The position numbers and the translations under genes were made by a program. 64,000 nucleotides of DNA, taken from assembly GCF_001653955.1 (NCBI RefSeq), contig NZ_CP013022.1, forward strand, positions 1 to 64,000. Direction: 5' to 3'. This document shows positions 1 through 10,502 of the stretch, one piece after another. The DNA comes from Francisella persica ATCC VR-331. GTDB lineage: Bacteria; Pseudomonadota; Gammaproteobacteria; Francisellales; Francisellaceae. The first letter of the stretch is position 1. Each line of letters opens with the position of its first letter. The notes beneath the pieces are model-generated. The model had not been told where the DNA came from. It did not search any database and saw only the letters and a program-made list of their open reading frames with translations.

Positions 1-1061
1 CACGCTATTGTCCTTCTATCGAGGATAAAGTGGTTAGATTTGCTGACAAAGGAAGACATCAAATATTTGTTGAACCAGATGGTTTAAATAGTATCGAGCT
101 GTATCCAAATGGTTTATCAACTAGCTTACCTTTTGAGGTTCAATGTAACTATATTCAATCGATTAAAGGTTTTGAGAAAGCTTTTATAATGCGCCCAGGT
201 TATGCGATTGAATATGATTTCTTTGATCCAAGAGATCTAAAGCCAACATTAGAAACAAAACATATCAAAAATCTCTATTTTGCTGGACAAATTAATGGTA
301 CTACTGGCTATGAAGAAGCTGGTGCTCAAGGTTTAGTAGCTGGCATTAATGCCGCTATTAGCTTAGATAGTGACAAATCATGGTACCCAACTCGTGCAAA
401 CAGTTATATCGGAGTGTTAATTGATGATCTTATTACTAAAGGTACAAAAGAACCATATAGAATGTTTACCTCTCGTGCGGAATATAGACTGATTCTACGT
501 GAAGATAACGCTGATTTACGCCTTTCTGATAAAGCTTGTGAACTAGGACTTTTGAACAAAGAAAATCAACAATACTTCATCAATAAGAAAAATGCTATTA
601 ATGAAAATATAGCAATTATGAAAAACACTTGGATAGGTCCACAAACACAGAAAGCTCGTGATTTAGAGAAATTCTTAGATAAGAAAATGACACGTGAAAG
701 TACCTTATTCGACTTACTCAAAAGACCAGAAATAGATTACAGCAAATTACAACAAATATCTGAGCTAAATCTAAACTTAAAAGATGAGGATGTAATAGAA
801 CAAATAGAAATTTCAGCAAAATACTCTGGCTACATAGAACGTCAACATAAAGATATTGCAAGATTAGCAACCTTTGAGCAAAAAGCTATTCCTAAAGATT
901 TTAATTACTCTCAAGTTAAAGGTCTATCTAATGAAGTTCTACAGAAATTGACTGAACAAAAGCCTACGACATTAGGAGAGGCATCACGTATCCCAGGTAT
1001 AACTCCTGCAGCTATATCATTATTGACTATATATATGAAAAAAACTGGTTTTATAAAATAG
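1..1061 (+). CDS. mnmG: MnmG (GidA), tRNA uridine-5-carboxymethylaminomethyl modification enzyme, C-terminal part
   Basis: The gene is open at the left edge; the reading frame begins at base 3, leaving about 352 codons of a protein usually near 625 residues. MnmG, with MnmE, adds the carboxymethylaminomethyl group to the wobble uridine of certain tRNAs, using FAD. The visible part carries the family signature GTKEPYRMFTSRAEYRL near base 440-490, the IEYDFFDPRDL and NGTTGYEEAGAQG segments, and the helical C-terminal domain (SGYIERQ, GITPAAIS) that contacts MnmE and tRNA. It ends in TAG, nine bases before a lipoprotein gene. No damage is seen in this part. Confidence 0.97.
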   Translation, partial: RYCPSIEDKVVRFADKGRHQIFVEPDGLNSIELYPNGLSTSLPFEVQCNYIQSIKGFEKAFIMRPGYAIEYDFFDPRDLKPTLETKHIKNLYFAGQINGTTGYEEAGAQGLVAGINAAISLDSDKSWYPTRANSYIGVLIDDLITKGTKEPYRMFTSRAEYRLILREDNADLRLSDKACELGLLNKENQQYFINKKNAINENIAIMKNTWIGPQTQKARDLEKFLDKKMTRESTLFDLLKRPEIDYSKLQQISELNLNLKDEDVIEQIEISAKYSGYIERQHKDIARLATFEQKAIPKDFNYSQVKGLSNEVLQKLTEQKPTTLGEASRIPGITPAAISLLTIYMKKTGFIK

Positions 1062-1069
1062 GAAAAGAT

Positions 1070-1462
1070 ATGAAAAGAGATTACTTCAAAATAATTATAT
1101 TAACATGCTTAGTTACTATGCTTTTTTCCTGTGCTACCAGACAGAAATATATAGATCAACAAAAAGCATGGATTGGCAAAAGTATTGATGCTTATATCCA
1201 AGAATTTCGTATGCCACAAAATGTAATCCAAGTATCTCCAGACTCAAATATTGAAACATATGTTTATATTCGTAAAGCTGTTAATCCAAACACTCCAGCC
1301 TATGCCGGCAACCCTATTAATAGTCTTGTAATGGCAAATAGAAACCCACGCTTTGTCCAATTTGGTGCGCTAATGTGTACAACTTGGGTATCGATAGATA
1401 AAAATACTAAGATTATTAAAAATATAACTTTCCGCGGTAATTACTGCGCAACTAGTAAATAA
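1070..1462 (+). CDS. small lipoprotein of unknown function
   Basis: A 130-residue protein with a charged N-terminus, a hydrophobic stretch and a lipobox (LFSC, Cys about residue 21), so it should be exported and lipid-anchored. After the lipobox come CATRQKY and a segment with YVYIRKAVNP. I do not recognise the family. The start has a Shine-Dalgarno-like AGGAAAAG just upstream of ATG. It lies nine bases after mnmG and 12 before the next membrane protein gene, so the three are probably co-transcribed. The lipoprotein call is direct from sequence; the function is unknown. Confidence 0.8.
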   Translation: MKRDYFKIIILTCLVTMLFSCATRQKYIDQQKAWIGKSIDAYIQEFRMPQNVIQVSPDSNIETYVYIRKAVNPNTPAYAGNPINSLVMANRNPRFVQFGALMCTTWVSIDKNTKIIKNITFRGNYCATSK

Positions 1463-1474
1463 ATAGAGAACACA

Positions 1475-2740
1475 ATGAACATCAAACAAACTTCAGCACC
1501 TCTAGTTACAGGTCTTGTTTCTGCATCAATTTGTTTTAGCTTTGGCTTCTTTGCAAATGTTTTTAAATACAATGGGCTTGAATTCTTTTATGCTTACATA
1601 GCTTTTCTTATATTACTGTGTTATCCAATGAATATAGCTGCGATATATTTTCAAAAATCTTTCCCTGATTTAAACTCACACAATAAGCTAGTCAATAAAA
1701 TTACTAGAAGCTCTAAGTTTAGGCCTGTTAGTGTTTTATTAACTGGTTGTATGGTAATTTTAATAGCTTTGATAATATTTGACATAGCAACTTATGTTTT
1801 AGATTTTTTTGACAACATACCAGCTATTGATCGCTTAAGTGATGAGAGTCTCAAATTTAATAATAACATACCCATATATGTCTCACTACTTGTAGTATTT
1901 ATTGTAATCCTTTTAATGTTTATTTTAGCTGATAAAAGAAAGCTGAATTTAAATGAAACTCTAAAAACTACAGTCCATGTATCTTTGTATTTAGTTACTA
2001 TTTTAATGCTAATAGTAATATATTCACCGCAAGGAATGTTAGGTATTAAAGACTTTCTTTTAGACTTAAATCACCAAAAAAATAGTCAATTGCCTCAAAT
2101 GTTTGCTTTAGCACTAACATATGCAATCTTAAGTAACTTTATATCAATAGCATTCTATAAAAATATAATAAATATTGGTGATGATAATTATAGTAAGCTT
2201 AAAACTAGTGCTTTTAAGAGTATTTTTTATAATATAATTTTCTCATTTATCATTTGCGCTACTATATATGCTATTTTAGGTAATTATAGAAGCTATTTAC
2301 AACCGACTGAAGGCCTAAAAATCACAATTGTTTTCAAAATCGTTAAACTCAATTCGCCGATATATTATTTACTTCTTGAAGTAATATTTACAACTCTTAA
2401 TTTAGTTGTTTTTATTGCGGCATTAAAATACATCTTCGAAATTGGTTCTAAACTTTATACAAAGCTCATAGTTTTACTTATACCATTTATTATAACTATT
2501 ACATTTATAGAATCTGGTATAGCTAATATAGACTTCTCTAAAATGTTTGGACTACATTTAGTGATTATTTTTATATTTTTATTTGATGTATTGATAGTTG
2601 GTTGGATTTATGATGCTCAAAAACTTAGCTATGAAATACTCAAAAACACAAACACTCGACTTTCACCTCTATTTAATATTATGCTGAGAATAATGATACC
2701 TTTTATCTGCATTATTGTTACAATTGGTTATATATTCTGA
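1475..2740 (+). CDS. polytopic inner-membrane protein, possible NSS-like transporter
   Basis: A 421-residue protein made largely of hydrophobic segments, about ten to eleven predicted by eye, with short polar loops. The N-terminal stretch (GLVSASICFSFGFFANVFKYNG) and the general layout recall sodium-symporter (NSS/SNF) proteins, but no diagnostic motif was found, so substrate and family stay open. It follows the lipoprotein gene by 12 bases and probably belongs to the same transcript as mnmG. It could also be an unrelated Francisella-specific membrane protein. Confidence 0.6.
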   Translation: MNIKQTSAPLVTGLVSASICFSFGFFANVFKYNGLEFFYAYIAFLILLCYPMNIAAIYFQKSFPDLNSHNKLVNKITRSSKFRPVSVLLTGCMVILIALIIFDIATYVLDFFDNIPAIDRLSDESLKFNNNIPIYVSLLVVFIVILLMFILADKRKLNLNETLKTTVHVSLYLVTILMLIVIYSPQGMLGIKDFLLDLNHQKNSQLPQMFALALTYAILSNFISIAFYKNIINIGDDNYSKLKTSAFKSIFYNIIFSFIICATIYAILGNYRSYLQPTEGLKITIVFKIVKLNSPIYYLLLEVIFTTLNLVVFIAALKYIFEIGSKLYTKLIVLLIPFIITITFIESGIANIDFSKMFGLHLVIIFIFLFDVLIVGWIYDAQKLSYEILKNTNTRLSPLFNIMLRIMIPFICIIVTIGYIF

Positions 2741-2848
2741 GCAATGCCTGTAATGTGGCAATTTATCTCTGATTTGGCATGTACGATTATATATATTGTC
2801 AAGGGAAGTATTTTTTAGCAATGTCATTTAACAAGAGAAAGTTTTAAA

Positions 2849-3523
2849 ATGTTTTTTAATAAAAAAAATAACCAAGACGAGTTAAAAAAGCTTGCAGCTA
2901 TTGAAGCTGCTAAAAGTATTACCTCAGAGATCACACTAGGTGTAGGTACTGGAAGTACAGTAGCATTTTTTATAGAAGAACTTGTAAACTATAGAAATAA
3001 AATCAAAAATGTAGTATCAAGTTCAGAGGATTCTACTAGCAAACTTAATGCACTAGGTTTTGATGTAATTGACCTTAACTACGCTGGGGAAATTGATTTA
3101 TATGTTGATGGTGCTGATGAGTGTAATAATCACAAAGAACTTATCAAGGGTGGTGGTGGTGCTCTAACACGTGAAAAAATTTGTGTCGCTGCTGCTAAGA
3201 AGTTTATCTGTATCATTGATGAGTCAAAAAAAGTTAATACTCTAGGTAACTTCCCTCTTCCTATAGAAGTTATACCTATGGCACGAAGCTATGTTGCTCG
3301 TCAAATAGTAAATCTTGGTAGTCAACCAGTATATAGAGAACAAACAATCACAGATAATGGTAATGTTATCTTAGATGTTTACAATCTAAAAATTGATAAC
3401 CCTCTGAAATTAGAAACTGAGCTAAATCAAATTACAGGTGTTGTAACAAATGGTATTTTTGCTCTTAAGCCAGCTGATATAGTAATTATGGCAAAGCAAA
3501 ACGGTGAGATTGAAAGATTTTAA
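2849..3523 (+). CDS. rpiA: ribose-5-phosphate isomerase A
   Basis: A 224-residue cytosolic enzyme interconverting ribose-5-phosphate and ribulose-5-phosphate in the pentose phosphate pathway. The phosphate-binding GTGSTV (about residues 33-38), DGADE (87-91) and [11 protein letters not shown] (100-110) with the catalytic Glu are all present. Length is normal (E. coli 219). A GAGAAAG element precedes the ATG. The 108-base gap upstream makes a separate promoter possible. Rpe, which acts on the same ribulose-5-phosphate pool, is at 33.9-34.6 kb. Confidence 0.96.
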   Translation: MFFNKKNNQDELKKLAAIEAAKSITSEITLGVGTGSTVAFFIEELVNYRNKIKNVVSSSEDSTSKLNALGFDVIDLNYAGEIDLYVDGADECNNHKELIKGGGGALTREKICVAAAKKFICIIDESKKVNTLGNFPLPIEVIPMARSYVARQIVNLGSQPVYREQTITDNGNVILDVYNLKIDNPLKLETELNQITGVVTNGIFALKPADIVIMAKQNGEIERF

Positions 3524-3626
3524 GTATAAACTTATATTTCAGTAACCTATAAACCTTATCTACTTTTTTCTATTACCATACAATAAAATATAATAAAAAT
3601 GACTCCAAAAGGAAAAGCTCAAAACC

Positions 3627-3972
3627 TTATCTATATAGTCCAAATTGTAGGATAAAATAACCGAATATCGCCATAACCAATGCTAAAAATAGAGTCCATC
3701 TAACAATGCTTGGTGCATCCATCACTATTACCTTTAACATAACTAGGTACAAATTCCAAGGTAATGTTGCTAATAATGCTTGCCATATTCTTGTATTTAG
3801 AAACACTAATAACAAAAGGCCTAGCAACAACTATATCATTAAGCCCTTCATAGATATTATTCATACCTTCTTGAGATGCTTTAGCATCATGTTTGACTTA
3901 ATCAAGTTTTACAAGGATACTAGCTACTCGCTCATATTTTGATAGTTGGCTCGTTAAAGTAATATTTATCAT
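3627..3972 (-). pseudogene. broken small membrane protein gene
   Basis: On the minus strand a frame begins at ATG 3972 (MINITLTSQLSKYERV), runs into an in-frame TAA after about 24 codons, continues (VKHDAKASQEGMNNIYEG), and must shift frame near 3830 to join a 66-codon hydrophobic segment ending at 3627 (LLLGLLLLVFLNT, then a second membrane segment LFLALVMAIFGYF). The joined product would be roughly 115 residues with a polar helical N-terminus and two membrane segments. I do not recognise it. One stop and one frameshift indicate decay. The rest of the 3524-4140 gap shows nothing else. Confidence 0.5.
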
Positions 3973-4140
3973 AGATAAAAAACTGTAACTAATAAATAAC
4001 TAAACATATAAATATAACAAGTATTTTCCAAATAAAATCAGATGCTAACTTCTCAATATGGTTAAAAAAATTTTAACATACTAAAGAATTAAGATTTAAC
4101 TTAAATTATAAAATTATATCACAACATTAAATAGCTAACT

Positions 4141-4863
4141 TTAAAAGCTAATATCATTCATTTTGTTAAGTTTTATAAAGATTATTTTTATAAAAATAGG
4201 AACCAAAGCCATTACTACTAAAAAAGCCAAAGCTAAGATAAACTTAGTATCAATAAAGTTTTCTTTACTTCCTTGAATTATAGCCTCTTTAAAGTGTACT
4301 CCAAACCAGACATAAATAAATGTCACAGGTATGATGCCAATTAAAGTAGTAAAAAAGAAAATACTATTTTTAACCTTTAATATACCTGCTAATATATTTG
4401 GTACAAAAAAAGGTATTGGCAATAGTCTTACGACAAAAAGTGTAGTTATAGGGTAATTTTCTACTAAAGATTTAAATTTAGAGACAATTTTATATTTTGG
4501 ATTAGTAGATGTTTCATCCCAATTATATTTTATAAATAAAAAAGTTAGCATTGCTCCTACGGCAGCTGCAAGTAGACAAACTATAAAACCCAAAGCCAAT
4601 CCAAATAAAAGACCTGCTAGTATCTTTAAAAAAGGTTTTATAGGAGCAGAAAAAAACACAGCTAAAATATAAATACAAACATAGCTAGAACAAGCTAAAA
4701 TAATATGCTTATCAACATAAGCACTCGCCTTAATATACGCAAGGTTAATCTTATCTAGATCAAAATATTTATAACCATTGAAGACTAAAAACAATAGAAC
4801 TCCAAAACTCAAAAAGAATATTAAAAATAGTCTTTTAATAAGTAAGGGGTTTAGGTGCTTCAC
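4141..4863 (-). CDS. TVP38/TMEM64 family membrane protein
   Basis: A 240-residue multi-spanning protein with the SNARE-associated (DedA/VTT) domain. Visible landmarks are the KPFLKILAGLLFGLALGF segment near residue 75, the basic/PhiRLLPIPFF motif (VVRLLPIPFFVPNILAG) near residue 145, and hydrophobic C-terminal helices. VTT proteins act in the inner membrane; several are linked to lipid scrambling or proton-coupled transport, but this member is uncharacterised here. It lies downstream of rplT with a 37-base gap and may be read through from the thrS operon. Two classical DedA relatives occur at 46.9-48.2 kb. Confidence 0.85.
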   Translation of the reverse strand: MKHLNPLLIKRLFLIFFLSFGVLLFLVFNGYKYFDLDKINLAYIKASAYVDKHIILACSSYVCIYILAVFFSAPIKPFLKILAGLLFGLALGFIVCLLAAAVGAMLTFLFIKYNWDETSTNPKYKIVSKFKSLVENYPITTLFVVRLLPIPFFVPNILAGILKVKNSIFFFTTLIGIIPVTFIYVWFGVHFKEAIIQGSKENFIDTKFILALAFLVVMALVPIFIKIIFIKLNKMNDISF

Positions 4864-4900
4864 TTAAATTTTAAAAAATTTATTTTAGACAATACAATAA

Positions 4901-5257
4901 TTAAGCTAAAGCAGCTTTTGCTTTTTTTACAACAGCAGCAAAAGCATCTTTGTTATATACTGCTAATTCAGCTAGTGCTTTTCTGTCCAGCTCAACACCA
5001 GCTTTGTTTAAACAATTGATTAGCTGGCTATAGCTGATATCGTATTGTCTAGCAGCAGCATTAATACGGACTATCCATAAAGATCTAAATGTTCTTTTCT
5101 TAACTTTACGGTCTCTATAAGCGTATTGACTTGATTTAATCACAGCTTGCTTAGCTACTCTATATACTCTAGAACGAGCACCATAATAACCTTTAGCTTG
5201 ATTTAAAACCTTCTTATGACGTGCACGTGCTGCTACGCCTCTTTTTACTCTTGACAT
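4901..5257 (-). CDS. rplT: 50S ribosomal protein L20
   Basis: A 118-residue basic protein of normal length with typical L20 sequence ([17 protein letters not shown] at the N-terminus, [20 protein letters not shown] in the middle). It binds 23S rRNA early in 50S assembly and, in other proteobacteria, represses the rpmI-rplT messages. It is the last clear gene of the thrS-infC-rpmI-rplT operon, 36 bases after rpmI. Confidence 0.98.
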   Translation of the reverse strand: MSRVKRGVAARARHKKVLNQAKGYYGARSRVYRVAKQAVIKSSQYAYRDRKVKKRTFRSLWIVRINAAARQYDISYSQLINCLNKAGVELDRKALAELAVYNKDAFAAVVKKAKAALA

Positions 5258-5293
5258 AATTTAATACCCCACTTTAAAAATTGATAAACAAAC

Positions 5294-5491
5294 CTACGCG
5301 TAAGGCATTTGTTGAACTAAGCTAGCAGTATTAACTTTAGCTACTTGGCTCATACCTCTTAAATGACGCTTCCTCTTAGTTGTCATTTTAGTGTTAATAT
5401 GAGCACGGTTTGCACAACGGTGTTTGAAACCACCATTACCAGTCTTTTTAAAGCGCTTAGCAGCACCACTTTTAGTTTTTAACTTTGGCAT
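5294..5491 (-). CDS. rpmI: 50S ribosomal protein L35
   Basis: A 65-residue basic protein with the L35 signature [19 protein letters not shown] at the N-terminus and the RKRHLRGM segment. It is part of the large subunit. It sits between infC (49-base gap) and rplT, the universal order. The intergenic region has a TGCGGAGTATTT element just before ATG that serves as ribosome-binding site. Confidence 0.98.
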   Translation of the reverse strand: MPKLKTKSGAAKRFKKTGNGGFKHRCANRAHINTKMTTKRKRHLRGMSQVAKVNTASLVQQMPYA

Positions 5492-5540
5492 ATTTAAATA
5501 CTCCGCATTTTGTATTAGTTGTTATAAAAAAATTTATTTA

Positions 5541-6059
5541 CTACTTTTTCTTTGGTCCTAAAACCATGATCATTTGGCGACCTTCCAGTTTAGGTTGGTG
5601 TTCTACCACACCGTGTTCAGCAGCATCATTTGCCATACGCTGAAGCATTTCCATACCTAGCTCTTTATGTGACATTTCTCTACCCCTGAATCTCAATGTG
5701 ACTTTTACCTTATCACCTTTTTCAAGGAATTTTATCAGGTTGCGTAGTTTTACCTGATAATCTCCTACATCAGTCACAGGTCTAAGCTTTACTTCTTTTA
5801 CCTGTGTCTGTTTTTGGTTCTTTCTAGCTTGTGCTTTTTTCTTACCTTGTTCAAATAAGTACTTACCATAGTCCATCAAACGGCAAACAGGTGGATTAGC
5901 ATTTGTTACCATTTCAACCAAATCAACACCAGCCTCTTCAGCCAATGCTAAAGCCTCATTGATAGATACAACACCTTTTTGTTGACCATCAATACCAACT
6001 AGACGCACCTCTTTTGCTTTAATTTGCTCATTTATAGGTGCTTTTTTATCCATTTTAAT
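5541..6059 (-). CDS. infC: translation initiation factor IF-3, probably starting at AUU
   Basis: IF-3 binds the 30S subunit, checks initiator tRNA and start codon, and prevents early 50S joining. The product has the N-domain ([14 protein letters not shown]), linker, and C-domain with [13 protein letters not shown]. The first ATG is at 6053, but the strong GGAGG (6072-6068) lies 14 bases from it. In the same frame ATT codons occur at 6062-6060 and 6059-6057, and the second, followed by AAA, sits 8 bases from GGAGG. E. coli infC also starts with AUU-AAA and IF-3 represses it through that codon, so I choose 6059. ATG 6053 is the alternative; the protein differs by two residues. Confidence 0.9.
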   Translation of the reverse strand: MKMDKKAPINEQIKAKEVRLVGIDGQQKGVVSINEALALAEEAGVDLVEMVTNANPPVCRLMDYGKYLFEQGKKKAQARKNQKQTQVKEVKLRPVTDVGDYQVKLRNLIKFLEKGDKVKVTLRFRGREMSHKELGMEMLQRMANDAAEHGVVEHQPKLEGRQMIMVLGPKKK

Positions 6060-6072
6060 AATCTTTTCCTCC
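6057..6072 (-). promoter_or_regulatory. infC ribosome-binding site with AUU start codon
   Basis: Reading on the minus strand: GGAGG (6072-6068), a five-base A/G spacer, then ATT, ATT, AAA, ATG, all in the IF-3 frame. The only SD-quality sequence is optimally placed for the second ATT and too far from ATG. This arrangement matches the known AUU-dependent autoregulation of infC in enterobacteria. Confidence 0.7.
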
Positions 6073-6082
6073 GCAGAAATTA

Positions 6083-7987
6083 TTATTCTTTAGCTTGTAT
6101 TTGCTTATTTAAAAAAGCACAAAAATCACTTACAGACATCAGCCCTAGACCTTCACCATTATGCTTTCTTATTGTGATAATCTTTTGCTGTTGTTCATTT
6201 TTACCAATGATAACAAGGTATGGTACACGCAAAAGAGTATGCTCACGTATTTTAAACCCAATTTTCTCATTTCTCAAGTCTAATTTAGCACGAACACCAC
6301 TTTTTTCAAGTGTTGTAAATACTTCTTGGCAGTAGTCATCTTGATTATTACTAATCCCCATCACAGCTACTTGCACTGGCGCTAACCACAATGGTAAATT
6401 TCCAGCATAGTGCTCAATAAGCATACCGATAAATCTCTCCAAAGAACCAACTATTGCTCTGTGCAGTATAACTGGTACCTGTCTCTCGCCATTTTTATCG
6501 ATATATGTAGCACCTAGTCTTTGTGGCATTGAGAAATCTAGCTGTATAGTACCACACTGCCAATTTCTACCAATTGCATCTTTGAGATGGAACTCGATTT
6601 TAGGACCATAAAACGCACCCTCACCTGGAAGTAGTTCATAGCTAACATTATTTGCATCAAGAGCATTTTTGAGCATCTGTTCAGATTTATTCCAAGTTTC
6701 ATCATCTCCTATCCTGTTTTCAGGTCTAAGCGCAATCTTGACAGCAAAATCATTAAAACCAAAATCTTTATATACTTCAAAACTCTGTTGTACCATCAAA
6801 ATCACTTCTTCTTCAACCTGTTCCGGTGTACAGAAAATATGCCCATCATCTTGAGTAAAACTTCTCACTCTTAGTAGGCCATGCAACGATCCAGATGGTT
6901 CATTTCTATGTACTATACCGAACTCAGCCATTCTTATAGGTAGATCTCTATAGCTATGCAGCTTTGTGTTATAGACCTGTACACAAGTAGGACAGTTCAT
7001 CGGTCTAATAGCAAAATCTCTGTTCTCAGATTTTGTTGCAAACATATTATCAGCATACTTAGATGAGTGACCAGACTTTTGCCATAAGCTAAAATCTGCA
7101 ATAAGTGGGGTTCTAATCTCACTACAACCATATTTATTATTAGAAGCACGCATATAGTCTTCTACTTGGCGCCAGATCCTTACGCCATTATCATGCCAAA
7201 ATGCTACACCTGGTGAGTCTTCTTGGAAATGAAATAAATTGAGAACTTTACCAATTTTTCTATGATCGCGTTTTTCAGCTTCTTCGAGCATATTCAAATA
7301 CTGCTCCAAGTCTTCTTTAGTTGCCCAGCATGTACCATAGATTCTAGTCAGCATCTCATTATCATAATTGCCTCGCCAGTAAGCACCTGCCAACTTTGTC
7401 AGTTTGAATGCTTTTAGTAGGGAAGTATTTGGAATATGAGGACCTATACATAAGTCACTAAAATCACCTTGTGTATATATTTTTACTTGCTCATCAGCTA
7501 TACTATCAATGATTTCTACCTTATAGTTCTCGCCTTGAGTCTTAAAAAATGCAATTGCTTCAGTTTTAGGAACTACTTTATAACTAACAGGTATAGACTT
7601 TTTTGCTAGTTCTTTCATTTTCTTTTCTATAAGAAGCAATTCTACTTCGCCTATCGTCACTTTGAAAGAAAAATCGTAATAAAAGCCATTATTAACTACT
7701 GGACCTATTGTTACTTCAGTACTTGGATATAATTCTTTGACAGCATGAGCTAATAGATGAGCACAAGAATGCCTTAGAGTTTCAAGACCTTCTGGATCTT
7801 GTATTGTTATCAATCTTAATTCACAATCATTATTAATTTTATCTTTTGCATCTTTGAGCTGATTATCAATATATGCAGCTACTGTAGTCTTAGCTAAGCT
7901 TGGAGATATTGATTTAGCAACATCTAAAGAGTTAACACCCTTTTCAAACCCTCTTATCGAACCATCAGGAAATCTAATATTTATCAT
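6083..7987 (-). CDS. thrS: threonyl-tRNA synthetase
   Basis: A 634-residue class II synthetase (E. coli 642). Domains in order: N-terminal TGS domain (residues 1-60), the editing domain with HSCAH (73-77) that clears mischarged Ser, the class II catalytic core with the zinc-site motif MNCPTC near residue 335 and the motif 2 arginine region, and the C-terminal anticodon-binding domain. It charges tRNA-Thr. It is first in thrS-infC-rpmI-rplT and ends 23 bases before the infC AUU start. No clear SD precedes the ATG, and a good promoter lies 50-80 bases upstream. Confidence 0.98.
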   Translation of the reverse strand: MINIRFPDGSIRGFEKGVNSLDVAKSISPSLAKTTVAAYIDNQLKDAKDKINNDCELRLITIQDPEGLETLRHSCAHLLAHAVKELYPSTEVTIGPVVNNGFYYDFSFKVTIGEVELLLIEKKMKELAKKSIPVSYKVVPKTEAIAFFKTQGENYKVEIIDSIADEQVKIYTQGDFSDLCIGPHIPNTSLLKAFKLTKLAGAYWRGNYDNEMLTRIYGTCWATKEDLEQYLNMLEEAEKRDHRKIGKVLNLFHFQEDSPGVAFWHDNGVRIWRQVEDYMRASNNKYGCSEIRTPLIADFSLWQKSGHSSKYADNMFATKSENRDFAIRPMNCPTCVQVYNTKLHSYRDLPIRMAEFGIVHRNEPSGSLHGLLRVRSFTQDDGHIFCTPEQVEEEVILMVQQSFEVYKDFGFNDFAVKIALRPENRIGDDETWNKSEQMLKNALDANNVSYELLPGEGAFYGPKIEFHLKDAIGRNWQCGTIQLDFSMPQRLGATYIDKNGERQVPVILHRAIVGSLERFIGMLIEHYAGNLPLWLAPVQVAVMGISNNQDDYCQEVFTTLEKSGVRAKLDLRNEKIGFKIREHTLLRVPYLVIIGKNEQQQKIITIRKHNGEGLGLMSVSDFCAFLNKQIQAKE

Positions 7988-8039
7988 TTGTAGTATACTT
8001 AATTTTTATATTTGTTAATGAAATTCACATACAACATAT

Positions 8040-8068
8040 ATTATATTGTATGGCTATAATTATGTAAA
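8040..8068 (-). promoter_or_regulatory. sigma-70-type promoter for the thrS operon
   Basis: On the minus strand TTTACA (8068-8063) and TATAAT (8045-8040) are separated by exactly 17 bases, giving an expected start near 8033 and a leader of about 45 bases before thrS. This is one of the best promoter matches in the window. Confidence 0.75.
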
Positions 8069-8430
8069 TTATTTATCAAAAATGTTGAAATATTTACAAG
8101 CAAATGAATCTGAGACCAACTTTTTATAAAAATCTTAATATAAATATCAAAATTAAAATAAATCATTATAGATGATATGAAAAGTATCAAAATATCAATA
8201 TATTTCCCTTGAGAATAATAATATTAATTTAAATATTAATTAATAAGTTTTATTATTTTGCTAAAATCCTGTACTTAGCTTAAAAACCACCTTTCAACAA
8301 CTATTTTAGACATAAAGCAAAGCTATTTTTACCATTTAAATTCTTAAATAGAATTTGGTAGGATTAAATCTATAGATAGTTGATTTACTAGCTTTGTTTT
8401 TTAAACAATATAGATAAGGAGTCTTATCAC
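8069..8430. other. AT-rich intergenic region, no gene seen
   Basis: This 360-base stretch between the thrS promoter and the LPMO pseudogene has stops in all frames and no recognisable protein remnant. It probably held the upstream control region of the chitin-binding protein gene, whose AAGGAG ribosome-binding site is still visible at about 8416-8421. Confidence 0.5.
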
Positions 8431-10200
8431 ATGAAGCTAAATAAAATTACATTACTAACTAGCTTAGTATTATTATAGTTAGCTTAGAAGCATATTTACA
8501 TGGCTATGTCGAAAACCATGCTTCTCGTGTATTAACTATGTAAATAAGGTAAAAATAAAGATTGTGTTCAAGAGCTCAATATGAGCCTCAATCAATAGAG
8601 CAAGCCAGTGAGCTATTTAATTTAGGTGCTCTAGATATATAATATATTGGAAGCGCAGATGTAGCTGGCTTTAAACCTTTGATGAGCAAGAACAAAGTCG
8701 TTGGGCAAAAACTGTTGTTCAACCTGGACAACCTTTAAAGATTAAATGGAAATTCACAGCCAATAATAAATCTAAGCATTTCAAATTCTATATAACTAAG
8801 CCTAACTGTGACCATGATAAACTACTAACTTGGATAGCTTTGAAGAAAAACCTCTAAATTGTTTTGATCCTCAGCTAACTTGAGTAGCACCCAACTAACC
8901 ACCTAATATATAGTCTAACATTTACATGTAAAATGCCAAATAGGTCATGTTATCAAATCATTATGGCTAAATGGGATGTTGATGACATTAGGATGAGTTT
9001 CTATAACTTACTAGACTTAGATTTTACAACTAGCAAGCTAGCTGGAACTATAATTCTACCTGATGGTTCTAGCATTAATAAGAATGGTTCACAACAGTCT
9101 AAAACGCTAACATATAATCCTACTAAATCATATCCATACCAGGAACTGAAATAATCTTTGAAGGCAAAGTTTATCAAAATAAATGGTATGTAAACCTAGG
9201 TCAAAAGCCTAGCACTAAACAATGAAGACCTTTGGTGTTTGTAAGAGATCACCAATAGCAAAATAATCCTTCTGATAGATTCCTAGTGAAAAAATTCACG
9301 ATAAATACACTAAACATTAAAGAAGGTAATAAGATAACACTACAAGTATTCAAAGGTGGAACTATAACAGATTACCCATTACTTACAGTTCCTAAAGCAA
9401 TCCGTACAAATTAATTTGTTCTTAGAACTTACTAAAAAAATTAATAAAATTAGCACCAAGCATCTTAATAACCAGATTATTGTTGGTGTTAAAGATAGTA
9501 ATAATGCAGTATAATCCATAATTGCAATACTGTATATATATTTCAAACAGCAGATTAAAACATATGATGAGATTAGCCTTACTATCATCAGGCTAGCTAA
9601 AACCTAAAAAAATGAGCTTCATTTGACGGATTTCAAAGATCAGTACAGTATTAGTCCTGATGACAATCTTTATATAAACGCAAAAATGTCTCATAGCTCT
9701 GCAACTGCTAATGTAACAGTAGTTCTAAAAGATCAAAATAGTAATCAAGTTTATAGAAAAGCAGATATTCAGATTTTACTTATGGATACTTATGATCTAG
9801 CTTTAGAAATTGATAATATCAAAGCTGAAAACTATAAAATTACTATCTCAAGTAAGCTTGCTGGAGCAGAAGCTTAGCAGAATGATATCAACATTAAAGT
9901 TTTAAGTTCAGAGATAGCTAATGATAATCCTCTACCAACAAACCAAGATGTTAATGTTAGTATTGAGTCAAATACGTCTTACTATCAACTCAACACAAAT
10001 GATTCTATAATTGCTATAGCATGGACTAGTAGTCTTGATAAGACTAATTTAGATAACTATCAAATAACGATTATTTCTTGGAATAAAACTCGCCAAGCTA
10101 GTGGTAACGATAGTTCTGCTTATGTAAAATTCCACTTCCTAAAAATAACCAAACAAGTGTTACATACTTGGTTAACATGATTTAAATATTGTTACTTTCC
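8431..10200 (+). pseudogene. decayed GbpA-like chitin-active LPMO (AA10) / chitin-binding protein
   Basis: The frame starts MKLNKITLLTSLV, a signal peptide, but hits TAG within 20 codons. The expected mature N-terminus HGYVENHASR follows (near 8498), with the histidine that LPMOs use as a copper ligand. Later pieces in shifting frames read QYEPQSIE, KIKWKFTA, FKFYITKPNCDHDKL and MAKWDVDD (near 8960), which match the AA10 domain of GbpA. Downstream fragments (8933-9154, 9623-9877 and beyond) look like the extra GbpA domains. Stops and frameshifts are scattered along 1.7 kb, so the gene is dead. Intact homologues bind and oxidise chitin or attach cells to GlcNAc surfaces. Confidence 0.85.
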
Positions 10201-10224
10201 ATATCAAATATGGCACTACAATAA

Positions 10225-10494
10225 TTAATTATTAAGTCTATCAAAATAATCATTATATAATACATGCGTAATAGCCAAAGCGTTATTATTATAAAGTACT
10301 TTATAGACATTAATTTTAGCAATACATTTAATAGTATTCTTTATTACATATAATTCTAAGTAATATTTACAAAAATCTACAGATACCTTGGTATGTGTTT
10401 CATACTCTATACCTTTCTTTAGGTTATATATCTTACAGTAGTTAAGACATGACTCTACAGCAAAACTAGATAATGATAAAAAATAAAATACAAG
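10225..10494 (-). pseudogene. small cysteine-containing secreted protein frame lacking a start codon
   Basis: A minus-strand frame is open for about 88 codons from just after the gcvH-like gene to a TAA at 10225. It begins with a hydrophobic signal-like stretch (LVFYFLSLSSFAVESC) followed by a Lys/Tyr-rich part with several Cys (CLNYCK, DFCKYY, TIKCIAK). There is no ATG, GTG or TTG at the head, and an in-frame TAA lies directly before it. I infer an exported small protein that has lost its first codons. No family is recognised. Confidence 0.4.
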
Positions 10495-10502
10495 TTAAAA
10501 CT

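Noticed and set aside
3706-3942. 78-codon plus-strand frame
   Set aside because: Antisense to the two-helix membrane-protein remnant; no ribosome-binding site or domain.
7988-8430. Possible gene between thrS and the LPMO fossil
   Set aside because: Dense stops in all frames and no recognisable protein text; only the thrS promoter is supported.
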